Made by a program: the position numbers and the translations under genes | Shown here: in pieces, positions 19,149 through 29,700 of the stretch | How positions within the stretch are numbered: the stretch's first letter is position 1 | How the letters are laid out: each line of letters starts with the position of its first letter | Assembly (NCBI RefSeq): GCF_040538665.1 | Contig: NZ_JBEWXT010000001.1 | Coordinates: forward strand, 2,506,501-2,570,500 | Source of the DNA: Aureibaculum sp. 2308TA14-22 | Lineage (GTDB): Bacteria; Bacteroidota; Bacteroidia; Flavobacteriales; Flavobacteriaceae | Direction: 5' to 3' | Length of the DNA stretch: 64,000 nucleotides | The notes under the pieces: model-generated | Databases searched by the model: none | What the model saw: only the letters and a program-made list of their open reading frames with translations | What the model was told of the DNA's origin: nothing

Positions 19149-20026
19149 AAACGATACTTTTTATAATGGTAATACATTTCTTTTTTTGCTCCAAAACTTT
19201 TATAAAAAGAGACAATTTCAGGTATCATTGAACCTTCAAAGTCTAATATTATAGGTTGGTTTACATATTTTTCTATAACAAAATCCATCAAAAAAGACAT
19301 TGCTTGTTTTTTTCTCCCTTCATCATTAAGTGCCGAAAATAAGTAGGTAATTCTGGAGTTGTCTTTTAAAAAAATAGCTCCACCAATTAATTTACCGCTT
19401 TTGTTTAAAACTTCATAAACAACTGTTTTGTCCAGTTCACGTGCCTTTGCCACCAACTTTTGCAGGGTTGCGTATTCATGTTCCGTTTTTTTTAAATCCG
19501 CTCCTTTGTTGTTTTTAAATAGCTCGATTAGTGCATTTACCGTAGCAGTGGTCTGTATAACCAATTCAAACTTTTGAGCTTGTTTTATACTGCTTTTCCT
19601 ACCTTTGGAATACTCTTTTTGTAATGATCGATGATTTTCGGTATTTAGCGGCAGTATAAAGTTTTCCCTTAAGTTCACATGTTTACTGGAAAAATTGTTC
19701 CCTGAATTTAACATGATGTCGATCAACTTAAATTTTCGGGGTATTTTTTGAATAAAGCTCTCAATCAAATCAGGTTTAATTTTTTCCGTTGAAAATACAC
19801 CCAACTGTTGTACCCAAGGAGTTAGGTAAATATAATCAACACCTAGTTTTCTACGTCTCGGCAGGGGCATAACCGCGGTGTAATCGTCAAGAGCTAAAAC
19901 ACCCCAATCATCGCAAACGGCATTTAAAAACCAACTGTACCCATAAATGCGGCTATTGATAGAATTAGAAACACAGTTATCGTATTTCGATATATCTATC
20001 CGGTTTTTAGTTAAATACCTAATCAT
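19145..20026 (-). CDS. GNAT/FemAB-like acyl- or aminoacyl-transferase
   Basis: 293-residue protein that looks like a FemAB-type double-GNAT enzyme: GYSWFLNAVCDDWG and AVMPLPRRRKLGVDYIYLTP in the N-terminal half and GGAIFLKDNSRITYLFSALN with ILDFEGSMIPEIVSFYKSFGA in the C-terminal half. The last is the usual end of FemAB-like proteins in polysaccharide clusters. It may acylate or aminoacylate a sugar of the glycan. It is in an operon with the glycosyltransferase (4-nt overlap) and the deacetylase (12-nt gap). Confidence 0.75.
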   Translation of the reverse strand: MIRYLTKNRIDISKYDNCVSNSINSRIYGYSWFLNAVCDDWGVLALDDYTAVMPLPRRRKLGVDYIYLTPWVQQLGVFSTEKIKPDLIESFIQKIPRKFKLIDIMLNSGNNFSSKHVNLRENFILPLNTENHRSLQKEYSKGRKSSIKQAQKFELVIQTTATVNALIELFKNNKGADLKKTEHEYATLQKLVAKARELDKTVVYEVLNKSGKLIGGAIFLKDNSRITYLFSALNDEGRKKQAMSFLMDFVIEKYVNQPIILDFEGSMIPEIVSFYKSFGAKKEMYYHYKKYRL

Positions 20027-20037
20027 GTAACTATGCT

Positions 20038-21369
20038 TTAAGTTATTGGGCTTAACTTTTTAAACATATCGATATAAATTTTTCTCCAACGCCTCCACCG
20101 GTATCTATTGCTTAAGGTGTCGTTATGAAAAAGGGTTATAAAAGTACCATCAACTTTCTTAACCTGCTTTGCTAAATCTATAATTATTTCGAATGATTTT
20201 TTGTTCGGTAGTTTTAAGTAATCTTTTAAAGTACCATCCATAACCGCAAATGGATATACTTTTAACGGGGTCTGTATTTCAAATTCTAAATCATAAAAAT
20301 AAAAGGGTGTACACGTACTAGCCCTAAACCCGTAATGGGCAGCATAGCCCATGGTATAGTCTTCCTTTACCTCTAGATTTATTAAATTCTGATAGGTTTC
20401 GGGCAAATAAAACCGCAAATAATGTTGCCTTGATTTTTCAATCGGTCTATTTACTATTGCCTCTAATCGCGACTTTTCTTTTTTCAATTTATTTTCATCT
20501 TTAGATGTAAAATAAGAAGGGTGCAAACCAACATTGGCATAATCCGCTACCGATTTTATCAATGATCGGTAGCTCGAATTTCTTGAAGACGTATTTTTAT
20601 CAAAGGTGGTATAGTCTCCAACCGAAAAGAAAAAAACCGTTTTAATACCATATTGTTTTTGCAAACTTATCAATTCATCAAAAGTGTCGAACGGATCTTT
20701 TTTGAACCCTAAAATCACCATGGCCCTATACCACAAATCCAATATCCTAAATTTCGATAAATCCCTTAAATAACCTGCAAACGACCTTATGAGCCCTTTA
20801 TGCTTAAAGCAATAGGCCAAGTCAACATCAATGGTTGAAATAAATTCAAAATTTCTTCTCTCTAGCTTGGTTGTTGGGTATTTGTCCTTTATTATTTCTT
20901 TAAACTTATACGCCCAAATATCTATCAGAGGCTTGTGCAAAAATTGATGTTTGAACGCTAAACTTTCTTCTGCTGGATAACGCTCGTGTTCATCTCGGAG
21001 ATGTGGTAAATATTCTTCGTATCTACTTAATAAATAAAAGGTTGCCGCAAAAATATCAAATTGTACTGTAGCCTCTTGTCTGGTTTGAAAAAAACACTCA
21101 ACTCCGTCCCAATTTCCTAATTTAATTTCTACATCATTAATACCTTGCTCAAATAACAAATCAGTACTTCTGATAAATATTTCATTTCCCAGCGGCTGTT
21201 TTCCATAGGTAAGTTTTGGTCCCTCATGGGCAATAAAATCTTCAACTTTAGTTGTAAAATCTACTTTAATCTGTAAAATTCTCGTAAAAAAGTGCTTAAA
21301 GGTATATGTTAATCTCGGTGTTATTTTTTTAGAAAAAACTAGTAGCATTTTTTGGTTTTCAGTATTCAA
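20038..21369 (-). CDS. Polysaccharide deacetylase-like protein (DUF7033-type N-terminus)
   Basis: 443 residues. The N-terminal third (VDFTTKVEDFIAHEGPKLTY, FDIFAATFYLLSRYEEY) corresponds to a domain that often precedes NodB-like deacetylase domains in Bacteroidota. The C-terminal part has ISTIDVDLAYCFKHKG, which supplies the Asp-x-Asp metal region, a conserved VGLHPSYF segment, and LFHNDTLSN near the end. It may remove acetyl groups from the surface glycan made by this operon. Metal-site residues differ from canonical NodB, so activity is inferred only. Confidence 0.75.
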   Translation of the reverse strand: MNTENQKMLLVFSKKITPRLTYTFKHFFTRILQIKVDFTTKVEDFIAHEGPKLTYGKQPLGNEIFIRSTDLLFEQGINDVEIKLGNWDGVECFFQTRQEATVQFDIFAATFYLLSRYEEYLPHLRDEHERYPAEESLAFKHQFLHKPLIDIWAYKFKEIIKDKYPTTKLERRNFEFISTIDVDLAYCFKHKGLIRSFAGYLRDLSKFRILDLWYRAMVILGFKKDPFDTFDELISLQKQYGIKTVFFFSVGDYTTFDKNTSSRNSSYRSLIKSVADYANVGLHPSYFTSKDENKLKKEKSRLEAIVNRPIEKSRQHYLRFYLPETYQNLINLEVKEDYTMGYAAHYGFRASTCTPFYFYDLEFEIQTPLKVYPFAVMDGTLKDYLKLPNKKSFEIIIDLAKQVKKVDGTFITLFHNDTLSNRYRWRRWRKIYIDMFKKLSPIT

Positions 21370-21401
21370 TTTAGCAATCTACTTGAGGTTTTATAACAAA
21401 A

Positions 21402-22100
21402 TCACATCAAATTACTATCTGCAAAGCTAAAGTAATCTTTTTCGGTTATTATTAAATGATCTAGCACTTTTATATCTAAAGTTTTACCTGCTTCTTGTAT
21501 TTTCTTTGTTAAGTCAATGTCAGCTTTGCTAGGTTTTAAATTACCAGATGGATGGTTATGGCTCAGAATTACGGCAACAGCAGATATTTCCAACGCTTTT
21601 TTAAATAACATTCTTACATCTACCAAAGTTCCCGTTATACCACCGCTGCTCAATTTGTTTTTATAGATTATTTTATTGGAATTGTTCAAATAGAGCAACC
21701 AAAATTCTTCGTGTTGTATATCTCCAATGATAGGTTGCATAATTTCAAAAACCGCTTTACTACTAGAAATTTTTGGTTTTACCAAGGCTTCTTCCAGCCT
21801 TCGTCTTCGTCCAAGCTCCAGTGCCGTAATGATCGTTATGGCTTTAGCCTCTCCAATTCCCTTAAATTGCATTAGGTCGTTTACGGACAATTTTCCTAGT
21901 TCGTTCAAATTATTGTTTGCGTAGGTCAATATGCGTTTGGAAAGATCAACCGCACTCTCTTGCCTGTTTCCTGAACCTATTAATATAGCGACCAATTCAG
22001 CATCAGATAATGAATCCCTACCCTTAATCAATAGTTTTTCCCTTGGCCTGTCGTCTTCTTTCCAACTTTTAATCGACGATGGTTTTTGTTCGCTGTTCAT
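21402..22100 (-). CDS. radC: RadC family protein (JAB/MPN metalloprotease-like)
   Basis: 232 residues, normal RadC length. An N-terminal helix-hairpin-helix part (DAELVAILIGSG, FKGIGEAKAITI) is followed by the JAB domain with the zinc-site motif HNHPSG and a downstream Asp (HNHPSGNLKPSKAD). Long annotated as a DNA repair protein, but the biochemical role of RadC is not settled. A near-consensus -7 box (TATCTTTA) lies upstream on the minus strand, and the gene is the first of the run leading into the glycan operon (32-nt gap to the deacetylase). Confidence 0.93.
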   Translation of the reverse strand: MNSEQKPSSIKSWKEDDRPREKLLIKGRDSLSDAELVAILIGSGNRQESAVDLSKRILTYANNNLNELGKLSVNDLMQFKGIGEAKAITIITALELGRRRRLEEALVKPKISSSKAVFEIMQPIIGDIQHEEFWLLYLNNSNKIIYKNKLSSGGITGTLVDVRMLFKKALEISAVAVILSHNHPSGNLKPSKADIDLTKKIQEAGKTLDIKVLDHLIITEKDYFSFADSNLM

Positions 22101-22138
22101 TAAATAAAATTTCTTTAAAGATATAAAAGAAAAAACAA

Positions 22139-22146
22139 TACTTTTG
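22139..22146 (+). promoter_or_regulatory. -7 promoter box of trkA
   Basis: TACTTTTG matches TAnnTTTG exactly and precedes the trkA ATG (22171) by 24 nt. It overlaps the in-frame TTG at 22144, which rules that TTG out as the start. Confidence 0.55.
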
Positions 22147-22170
22147 TTACTTCTTTTAATATATTGGACA

Positions 22171-23520
22171 ATGAGAATTATTATTGCAGGGGCTGGGGAA
22201 GTTGGATTTCATTTGGCTAAGTTACTTTCTTTCGAGGCTCATGATATTACACTTATCGATGAAAAAAGGGATCGATTAAATTATGCCGATCTACGTTTGG
22301 ACATAAAGGTTCTTAAAGGGAATGCCACATCAATTAGAATTCTAAAACAAGCCGATGTAAAACATACGGACCTAGTTATTGCGGTAACTTCAAATGAAAC
22401 CGTAAACATAACCATAAGTGTACTTGCCAAAAGGTTAGGTGCCAAACAAACTATTGCCAGGGTAAGCAATTCTGAATTTATAGATAACAAAAATGAAATC
22501 AATTTTTCTGAATTTGGTATTGATGAACTGATTTCCACCGAAGAATTGGCTACTTCAGAAATAAAAATGTTATTGAATCAGGCAGCTTTTAACCACATGC
22601 ACGAGTTTGAAGATGGTCAATTAAGTTTGTTGGGCATTATATTATCTAAAACTGCACCCTTTGTGGGCATGTCGGTTAAAGAAGCGGCGGCAACCTTTCC
22701 CGAGGTTCATTTTATGCCAATTACCATACAAAAAAATAATTCGAATTCAAGTATTATTCCTAGGGGCGATACCGTATTTAAAAGTGGGGACCTTGCATTT
22801 TTCATAACGGTTAAAAAGGGTGTAAACGATCTGTACAAACTGACCGGAAAAACCAAAGAACCTGTAAAAAACGTTATGATTTTAGGCGGTAGTTCGGTTG
22901 GGAGAAGAACAGCAAAACAGCTATGCCACCAACACTTAAACGTAAAAATAATTGAAAAAAATAAAGACAGAGCATTAGAATTAGCCGACAGGTTACCAAA
23001 TGCGTTAGTTGTGCACGGCGATGGTAGGGACGTTGAACTACTTCAAGAGGAAAGCATAAAAAACATGGATGTTTTCATTGGAGCAACTGATAGTTCAGAG
23101 GCAAATATTATGTCATGTCTCATCGCCAAATCAAAAGGAGTAAAGAAAACTATTGCATTGGCCGAAATTGTAGATTATTCTAAATTGTCGCACTCCATTG
23201 GCATACATAGTATTATCAACAAAAAATTATTGGCAGCAAACAGTATTTTCAAACATGTAAGAAAAGGGGATGTACTCGAAATTGCCACACTGAACAATCT
23301 TGATGTGGAAATTATGGAATTTAGGGTACGCAAAGGCTCTAAAATTACCACTAAGATCATACGTGATTTAAATTTTCCGAGAGAAGCCACTATTGGCGGT
23401 GTAATTAGAGACGGGGTTGGAATGATCGCTTTAGGTGATTTTCAAATTCAAGCCAATGACAAGGTGGTTGTTAGCTGTCTGTCCGATATTCTTAGCAAGG
23501 TCGAAAAGTTTTTCGCTTAA
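22171..23520 (+). CDS. trkA: Trk potassium-uptake regulatory subunit TrkA
   Basis: Cytoplasmic NAD(H)-binding subunit that gates the TrkH potassium channel. 449 residues from the ATG at 22171. Two RCK units are visible: the first begins IIIAGAGEVGFHLAKLL, the second MILGGSSVGRRTAKQL near residue 230, each followed by a C-terminal RCK_C region (GRDVELLQEE in the second unit is the nucleotide-site segment). The trkH gene follows on the same strand after 114 nt. Length and duplication are standard for TrkA. Confidence 0.95.
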   Translation: MRIIIAGAGEVGFHLAKLLSFEAHDITLIDEKRDRLNYADLRLDIKVLKGNATSIRILKQADVKHTDLVIAVTSNETVNITISVLAKRLGAKQTIARVSNSEFIDNKNEINFSEFGIDELISTEELATSEIKMLLNQAAFNHMHEFEDGQLSLLGIILSKTAPFVGMSVKEAAATFPEVHFMPITIQKNNSNSSIIPRGDTVFKSGDLAFFITVKKGVNDLYKLTGKTKEPVKNVMILGGSSVGRRTAKQLCHQHLNVKIIEKNKDRALELADRLPNALVVHGDGRDVELLQEESIKNMDVFIGATDSSEANIMSCLIAKSKGVKKTIALAEIVDYSKLSHSIGIHSIINKKLLAANSIFKHVRKGDVLEIATLNNLDVEIMEFRVRKGSKITTKIIRDLNFPREATIGGVIRDGVGMIALGDFQIQANDKVVVSCLSDILSKVEKFFA

Positions 23521-23634
23521 GAAAAGCTCCATCCGTAATTGAAAAAAACAATAACGACCCCTAAGGGAAGGTAAAATAAGGAAAATGAAAAGTGCCCTCT
23601 TTGTGAAATTATTTGGAAAAATTTAAGAATAGTA

Positions 23635-25152
23635 ATGAAAAATTTAAACATAAAAATCATTTTTCAAATGATGGGGTTTCTCCTCATTTTTAATGGGCTT
23701 TTTATGTTGGTTTCAGCTGTTATAAGTTATTTCTATAAGGATGGAGCTACCCAAGGGATATTCTTTGCAGGTATAATCACAATATTGGCCGGTGTAATTT
23801 CTAGGTTTACCACCAAAAATTTCAAGAAAAAAATCAACAAGCAAGAGGGCTATATTATTGTTACTTTAGGTTGGGTTTTAATGTCACTTTCTGGCTCTTT
23901 GCCATATCTTTTTTCGGAATCCATTCCCTCATTTACCAATGCTTTTTTTGAAACAATTTCTGGCTATACTACAACAGGTGCTTCCATTTTAGATGATATA
24001 GAAAGTATGCCCGAAGGAATACTTTTTTGGAGAAGTACGACTCATTGGATTGGAGGTATGGGTATTATCGTATTGACCATTGCCGTTTTACCTTTATTGG
24101 GTATAGGTGGAATGCAACTTTTTGCAGCTGAAGCCCCTGGGCCTTCAGCTGACAAACTACATCCTAGAATTACTGACACCGCAAAACGGTTATGGTATAT
24201 CTACTTAGGACTTACGGTTGCTGAAGCAGTACTATTAAAATTTGCAGGCATGAGTGTTTTTGATGCAGCTAATCATGCTATGAGTACGTTATCAACTGGA
24301 GGGTTTTCTACCAAAAATGCCAGTATTGCTCACTGGAACGATCAACCGATTATACAATACATAATAACTATTTTTATGATTATTGCAGGTACAAATTTTG
24401 TATTGAGTTATTTTGCATTTACGGGAAAAATAAAAAATATAATAAGAGACGAAGAATTTAAAACCTATATGTTTAACGTTATAGGAATAGGGCTTATAGT
24501 TGGTTTGATAGTTTATTTTAGAGCAGACGTATCCAAAGTTGCTACTGAAACCCAATTGATTGCTCACCCTATGGTTAATGGCGAGCTGGAAAGTGCTTTT
24601 AGACATGCTTTCTTTCAAGTAGCTGCTATTATTACCACTACAGGTTTCGTTACGGCAGATTTTACGGTTTGGACTCCCTTTTTAACTACGTTGTTTTTTA
24701 TATTAATGTTTTTTGGAGCTTCTGCTGGTTCAACATCTGGTGGTGTTAAATTCGTTCGGCACATCATAATGATTAAAAATGGCATAATAGAGTTTAAGCG
24801 TTCTATGCACCCAAGTGCTATTATACCAGTTCGTTACAATGGTAAAACTGTATCGCAAGATATTGTTTTCAATATCATGGCCTTTTTTATTTTATACCTT
24901 ATTTTATTTGCACTTGGTGCGATAGTGTTCGGTATTATGGGGCTAGATTTTGTTACTGCACTTGGTGGTTCTGCATCTTCCTTAGGTAATGTAGGCCCTG
25001 CATTTGGTCAATTGAGTCCTGTCAGCAATTTTAACGTTTTACCTACAGCTGGTAAATGGTGGTCTGCATTTTTAATGCTATTAGGAAGACTTGAATTATT
25101 TACAGTATTGATTTTATTTACTCCGTACTTTTGGAAAACAGGTAAGTTTTAA
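23635..25152 (+). CDS. trkH: Trk potassium-uptake membrane subunit TrkH/TrkG
   Basis: Ion-conducting membrane subunit for K+ uptake, 505 residues with about 10-12 transmembrane segments. The four selectivity-loop repeats are visible: SGYTTTGAS, STLSTGGFST, ITTTGFVTAD and SASSLGNVGPAFG, the usual degenerate TrkH set with glycine at the key places. It pairs with TrkA encoded just upstream. Convergent with the third susD; a bidirectional terminator separates them. Confidence 0.95.
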   Translation: MKNLNIKIIFQMMGFLLIFNGLFMLVSAVISYFYKDGATQGIFFAGIITILAGVISRFTTKNFKKKINKQEGYIIVTLGWVLMSLSGSLPYLFSESIPSFTNAFFETISGYTTTGASILDDIESMPEGILFWRSTTHWIGGMGIIVLTIAVLPLLGIGGMQLFAAEAPGPSADKLHPRITDTAKRLWYIYLGLTVAEAVLLKFAGMSVFDAANHAMSTLSTGGFSTKNASIAHWNDQPIIQYIITIFMIIAGTNFVLSYFAFTGKIKNIIRDEEFKTYMFNVIGIGLIVGLIVYFRADVSKVATETQLIAHPMVNGELESAFRHAFFQVAAIITTTGFVTADFTVWTPFLTTLFFILMFFGASAGSTSGGVKFVRHIIMIKNGIIEFKRSMHPSAIIPVRYNGKTVSQDIVFNIMAFFILYLILFALGAIVFGIMGLDFVTALGGSASSLGNVGPAFGQLSPVSNFNVLPTAGKWWSAFLMLLGRLELFTVLILFTPYFWKTGKF

Positions 25153-25156
25153 ACAA

Positions 25157-25188
25157 AAAATCCACCTTAAATTAATAAGATGGATTTT
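25157..25188. terminator. Bidirectional terminator between trkH and the third susD
   Basis: Arms AAAATCCACCTTA and TAAGATGGATTTT pair over 13 bp with one mismatch around AATTAA. The A/T tails serve both strands, which fits the convergent genes on either side (5 nt after trkH, 19 nt before the end of susD). Confidence 0.8.
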
Positions 25189-25206
25189 ATAAAATTGGGA
25201 AGGTTT

Positions 25207-26697
25207 TTATTGTGGGTTTTGCACCATATTAGGATTAGCATCTAGCTCTTCACGCGGTATCAACCACTCCCAACGTATATCGCCCGCCGGAATTTCCAAG
25301 TTATTATCTGCTAACGCCGCATTATGGTTTGCACCTGTTCTATCCAAGGGTAAATTCAGTCTTTTTAAATCTAAAAATCTAAAACCTTCACCCCAAAGTT
25401 CAATTCTTCTCTGAATCATAATCTCATCGATTAATGCTTGTCCTGTATTTGTTGACAAGGTATAGGCATCATCTCTGGTTGTAACCAAATCAAATAAAGC
25501 TTGAGCAGCTGCTCCATCATTTCCATTTCTTGCCTGAGCTTCAGCCTCTATTAAATACATTTCAGCAGCTCTCATATGTGGCACATCCATACTACTATCA
25601 CCATTACTTGAAGCCAAAAACTTTTGATTGGTATACGGTCTTCTTTGATGAGCATCTAACAATGATTTACCAGATGGTAAATTCAAATGTTCTCCTGTAG
25701 GATCCCACAGACCTTTTCTTACATCGGTATCTGAAATCATATCGTATAACGTTGAGTTTATAGACCTAGGATTGCCACGAATAGCGGATGAGCTAAAGTT
25801 TCTAGAAATATAAGCACCATAAGTACCAAACCCATCATTCTGGTCTGATTGAACTTGACTGGCCCACATAAACTCGGGGTTACTTTCAGATGAACTTTGA
25901 AACCCTAAAGCATAGGTTGCTTGATCCATCAAACTAAAATCAGCTCTCGCTTCTTGAGCCATTTGAATAGCAGTAGTCCAATTGCCCATCGTTAAAGCTA
26001 CTCTAGCTTTTACACCTTTTGCTACCGCTTGATTGATATGAGACTTATTAGCTCTTGATAACCCTTCTAAGGCAGTAATAGCAGCATCTAAATCATTGTT
26101 GATTTCTGTATACACCTCTTCAACCGTATTTCTAGCCAACTGTTCTTCAAGCTCACTTTTCTTATAAGGAACACCTAATTGAGAGTTTCCACCGCCCGGA
26201 ACATATCTTCCTCCATAAGTTTGTACCAATTGATAGTGAGACCAAGCTCTATAAACCAATGCCTGACCCAAAATTTCATTTTTCTCTTCATCAGGACCTT
26301 CGGCATTTGCAATACCATTAATTAACACATTTGCATTCGCAATAATTATATAATAGGATCTCCAAGGGAATTCAGCATAAAAGTCTGTATCACTCCTACC
26401 TGCCGTCCATTTATACACTCTATTGTGCCATTGTTCTCTGTGAACTACTTGATCTTCACCTAGTAAATCCATATGAATATATATACCACCAATTCCACAG
26501 TTACCCTGAATTGAATTCCAACGGGTATATAATGATCTATGGATTCCGTTGACTACCGATTTTGCCGTGGCTGTGGTAGCTACAGCTTCGCTAGCGGCAA
26601 CTTGATCGGTAGGAACCGTTTCTAAAAAATCTTCCTTACAAGAATTAAGAACAAAAATTCCTAATGCCAGTATCATAATAAACTTTACTTTTTTCAT
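25207..26697 (-). CDS. RagB/SusD-family nutrient-binding lipoprotein (3)
   Basis: 496-residue surface lipoprotein, the ligand-binding lid of the SusC encoded 4 nt upstream. Signal peptide with lipobox Cys after FVLNS, then KEDFLETVPTDQ. Classical RagB/SusD signatures occur: RAEMYLIEAEAQARNG near residue 370 and RRIELWGEGFRFLDLKRL near 440, followed by the common IPREELDANPNM ending. Most similar in layout to the second SusD here, not the first. The ligand is unknown. Confidence 0.94.
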   Translation of the reverse strand: MKKVKFIMILALGIFVLNSCKEDFLETVPTDQVAASEAVATTATAKSVVNGIHRSLYTRWNSIQGNCGIGGIYIHMDLLGEDQVVHREQWHNRVYKWTAGRSDTDFYAEFPWRSYYIIIANANVLINGIANAEGPDEEKNEILGQALVYRAWSHYQLVQTYGGRYVPGGGNSQLGVPYKKSELEEQLARNTVEEVYTEINNDLDAAITALEGLSRANKSHINQAVAKGVKARVALTMGNWTTAIQMAQEARADFSLMDQATYALGFQSSSESNPEFMWASQVQSDQNDGFGTYGAYISRNFSSSAIRGNPRSINSTLYDMISDTDVRKGLWDPTGEHLNLPSGKSLLDAHQRRPYTNQKFLASSNGDSSMDVPHMRAAEMYLIEAEAQARNGNDGAAAQALFDLVTTRDDAYTLSTNTGQALIDEIMIQRRIELWGEGFRFLDLKRLNLPLDRTGANHNAALADNNLEIPAGDIRWEWLIPREELDANPNMVQNPQ

Positions 26698-26701
26698 TCT
26701 T

Positions 26702-29700
26702 TTATAATTTTAAATTTAAACCAAATGAGACTATCCTTGAGGGAGTAAATACATTTGAGGTATTACCATTAAACTGTTGCTGAACATTAAGCCCTTTACG
26801 AGCATTAATAGAAAAAATATTTTCTGCAGTGGCATATAATCTTAAATAAGATAAGCCAATCTTTTCCGCTACATCAGCATTAAAGGTATAAGCAAGATTT
26901 GCTTGTCTTAAATTCAAGTTTGATGCGTCCGTTAACCATCTATCCGAAGTGGCATCCCACTGTGATGCAGAAGAAGCATCCATTCTTGGTACATTGGTAA
27001 TATCTCCCGGTTGTTGCCAACGGTCTAAAATATCAATATGTTTTGCCTCGCCATAAGTTCCTGCACTCATAATTCCTGCATAATTTAAATCTAAGGTTTC
27101 ACCACCTATCTGATATGTAAACAATGTTGACAAAGAGAAATTCTTATACTTAAATTCATTGGTTATAGCTCCTGTTAAATCAGGAATGGCAGAACCAGCA
27201 TAATGAAATTTAGCATTACTGGAAGCGGTTGTTACCGCTACACCATCTACTGTTCTAACATTAGATGCTGTTGGATCATCGGCCACGTAAAGGCCTGCCC
27301 CGTCACTAGGATCAACACCATACCAATCTCTCAACCAATAATCAAATAAGCCTTTACCAACTTGCAGTTTTTTAGTACCGTTGATAATTTCTCCTTGTGG
27401 CAATTCTGTAAATTCATTTTGAATTGTAGCTGCGTTTATATTGATATTCCAAGAAAAATTTTCGCTCTTAATAATATCGGCTGACAAACTAACTTCAATA
27501 CCTCTATTGAATAACGTACCAATATTTTGTAGTTTGCTATCCGCTCCGTCAGAAAAAGCAACCGGAACATTAAATATCAAGTTTTGTGACTCTTTATTGT
27601 AATATTCTACAGAACCCCTAATCCTATTGAACAAACCAAACTCTAACGCAACATCAAAATTTGCACTTGTTTCCCATTCTAAATCTGGTGCTCCTAAGCT
27701 AGATCTTATAATACCAGGTTCAGACTGATTATTATTATCTAAGGCAAAAGTTGCTTGTGCTGGGTAATAATCAGCTACTAAAACTCCTCCAACCGTTTTT
27801 AATATCCGACTGTTCCCTAATTCACCATAAGAAGCTCTTAATTTCAATTGATTTATCCATGATACATCACTTATAAAATTTTCTCTATCTATACTCCAAG
27901 AACCACCTAAAGACCAAAATGTACCCCACCTTTTTTCATCTGTAAAACGTGATGAACCGTCAGTACGGATAGAACTGCTTAAAAAATATTTATTATCATA
28001 ATTATAGTTAAGTCTTCCAAAATAACTATCATCGGTAGCTTCATCTCGTTGAGATACAAGATCAGTTGTTTCTACAAAATTGATTAGCTCTAAATTTCCT
28101 GCAGCAATTTGCGTTCTACGGGTTCCATTCAAATCATCTATCTCTAATCGTTGACTTTCATGACCACCTAACACTTCAAAGTTATGTACCTCATTAAAAG
28201 TCTTTGTGTAATTTAATAATTGATTAAAACCAACTGTTCTGGTTCTAACAAATTGTCTAAACCCTAAACCAGTAGGTGCACCATCTCCAATTATTGTATT
28301 CCAGAAAAAGGTATTATAAAAATTATCTTCTTCATAACTTAGATTTGTTCTCAAGGTTAAGCCCTCAGCTAAAGTTATGTCAGCATAGGTTTTTAAATTG
28401 ATATTTGTTATTTCATCAAAGTCAACATCTAATTGTCTTTCTAAAACAACATGTCTACCAGTACTTGCACCACTTGGTCTATTGTCGTTTAAATCAAATT
28501 TTCTGTTTCCGTTTTCATCGAGTACGAATGCCCCTGTAACTGGATCATGTTCGTAAATAGGATAAATAGGTCCCATTTGTCTCGTAAATCTAAAAGCATT
28601 TCTAAAGCTGGTGTTACCACCCAAATTACTTTGGTTACTATCCGACTTACCACCCGCAAAGTTACCTCCTACTTTTAACCATTTTTTTGCTTGATAATTT
28701 ACATTGACCCTAGCCGTAAATCTTTCAAAATCAGATTTTGTTATATAACCTTCTTCATCTAAATAACCAAAAGATGCAAAATAATCAGCATTTTCAGTTC
28801 TTCCTTGATAACTAATGTCGGCTGTTCTTCTAATACCTGTTCTGGTTATAGCACCTTCCCAATCAAAATCATTATATAATAATGATGCATTTGGGTTTAA
28901 TTGCCCGTTAGTTCCAACTATCTGATCATTTGGAACATTGTAAGGGTTATAACCTAATATCCCAAAAATACCATCACTAGCCGCTTGATTTGCTGCATCT
29001 AAATCAGCCTGGCTACTTACACCTGGTATTGCGGAAGTATTTCTTAAGGCTTCCCACATCACCGGATAATAATCATCGGCATCAATTCTGTCATATTCTG
29101 GAATAGATCTATCCACAATACTTGTTGATATATTTACCGAAAGTTCTCCTCTACCAGTTTTACCTTTCTTAGTGGTAACCAATACCACACCATTTGTTGC
29201 TTTGTTTCCATACAACGCTGTTGAAGAAGCATCTTTTAAAATGGTAATGTTATCAATATCATTAGGATTAATGCTTGATAAATTACCGTTGATAGGAATA
29301 CCATCAACTACATACAATGGTGCGTTGGTTGCTGTAAAAGAACCAAAACCCCTAATTCTAATGCTTTGGCCCGCACCTGGTTGACCACTTGCCGTGGCAA
29401 TAACTCCCGGAGAAGCACCTTCAATAGCAGTAGACAAGTTTGTAATTGACCTTTTTTCAATGTCTTCCGTTTTTATTTGAGTAACAGCACCCGTTAGTGC
29501 CTCTTTACTTGAAGTACCATACGCAACTACAACAACTTCTTCTAACAAATTATCAGATTTCATTATTACATTGATAGTGCTAGATGAACCAACGGCAACC
29601 TCTTGGGTAGCCATACCCACAAAGCTAAAAACAAGAATGTCTCCTGTATTTGCTTCAATGGAGTAGTTACCATCAAAATCGGTATCGGTACCAGATGTGG

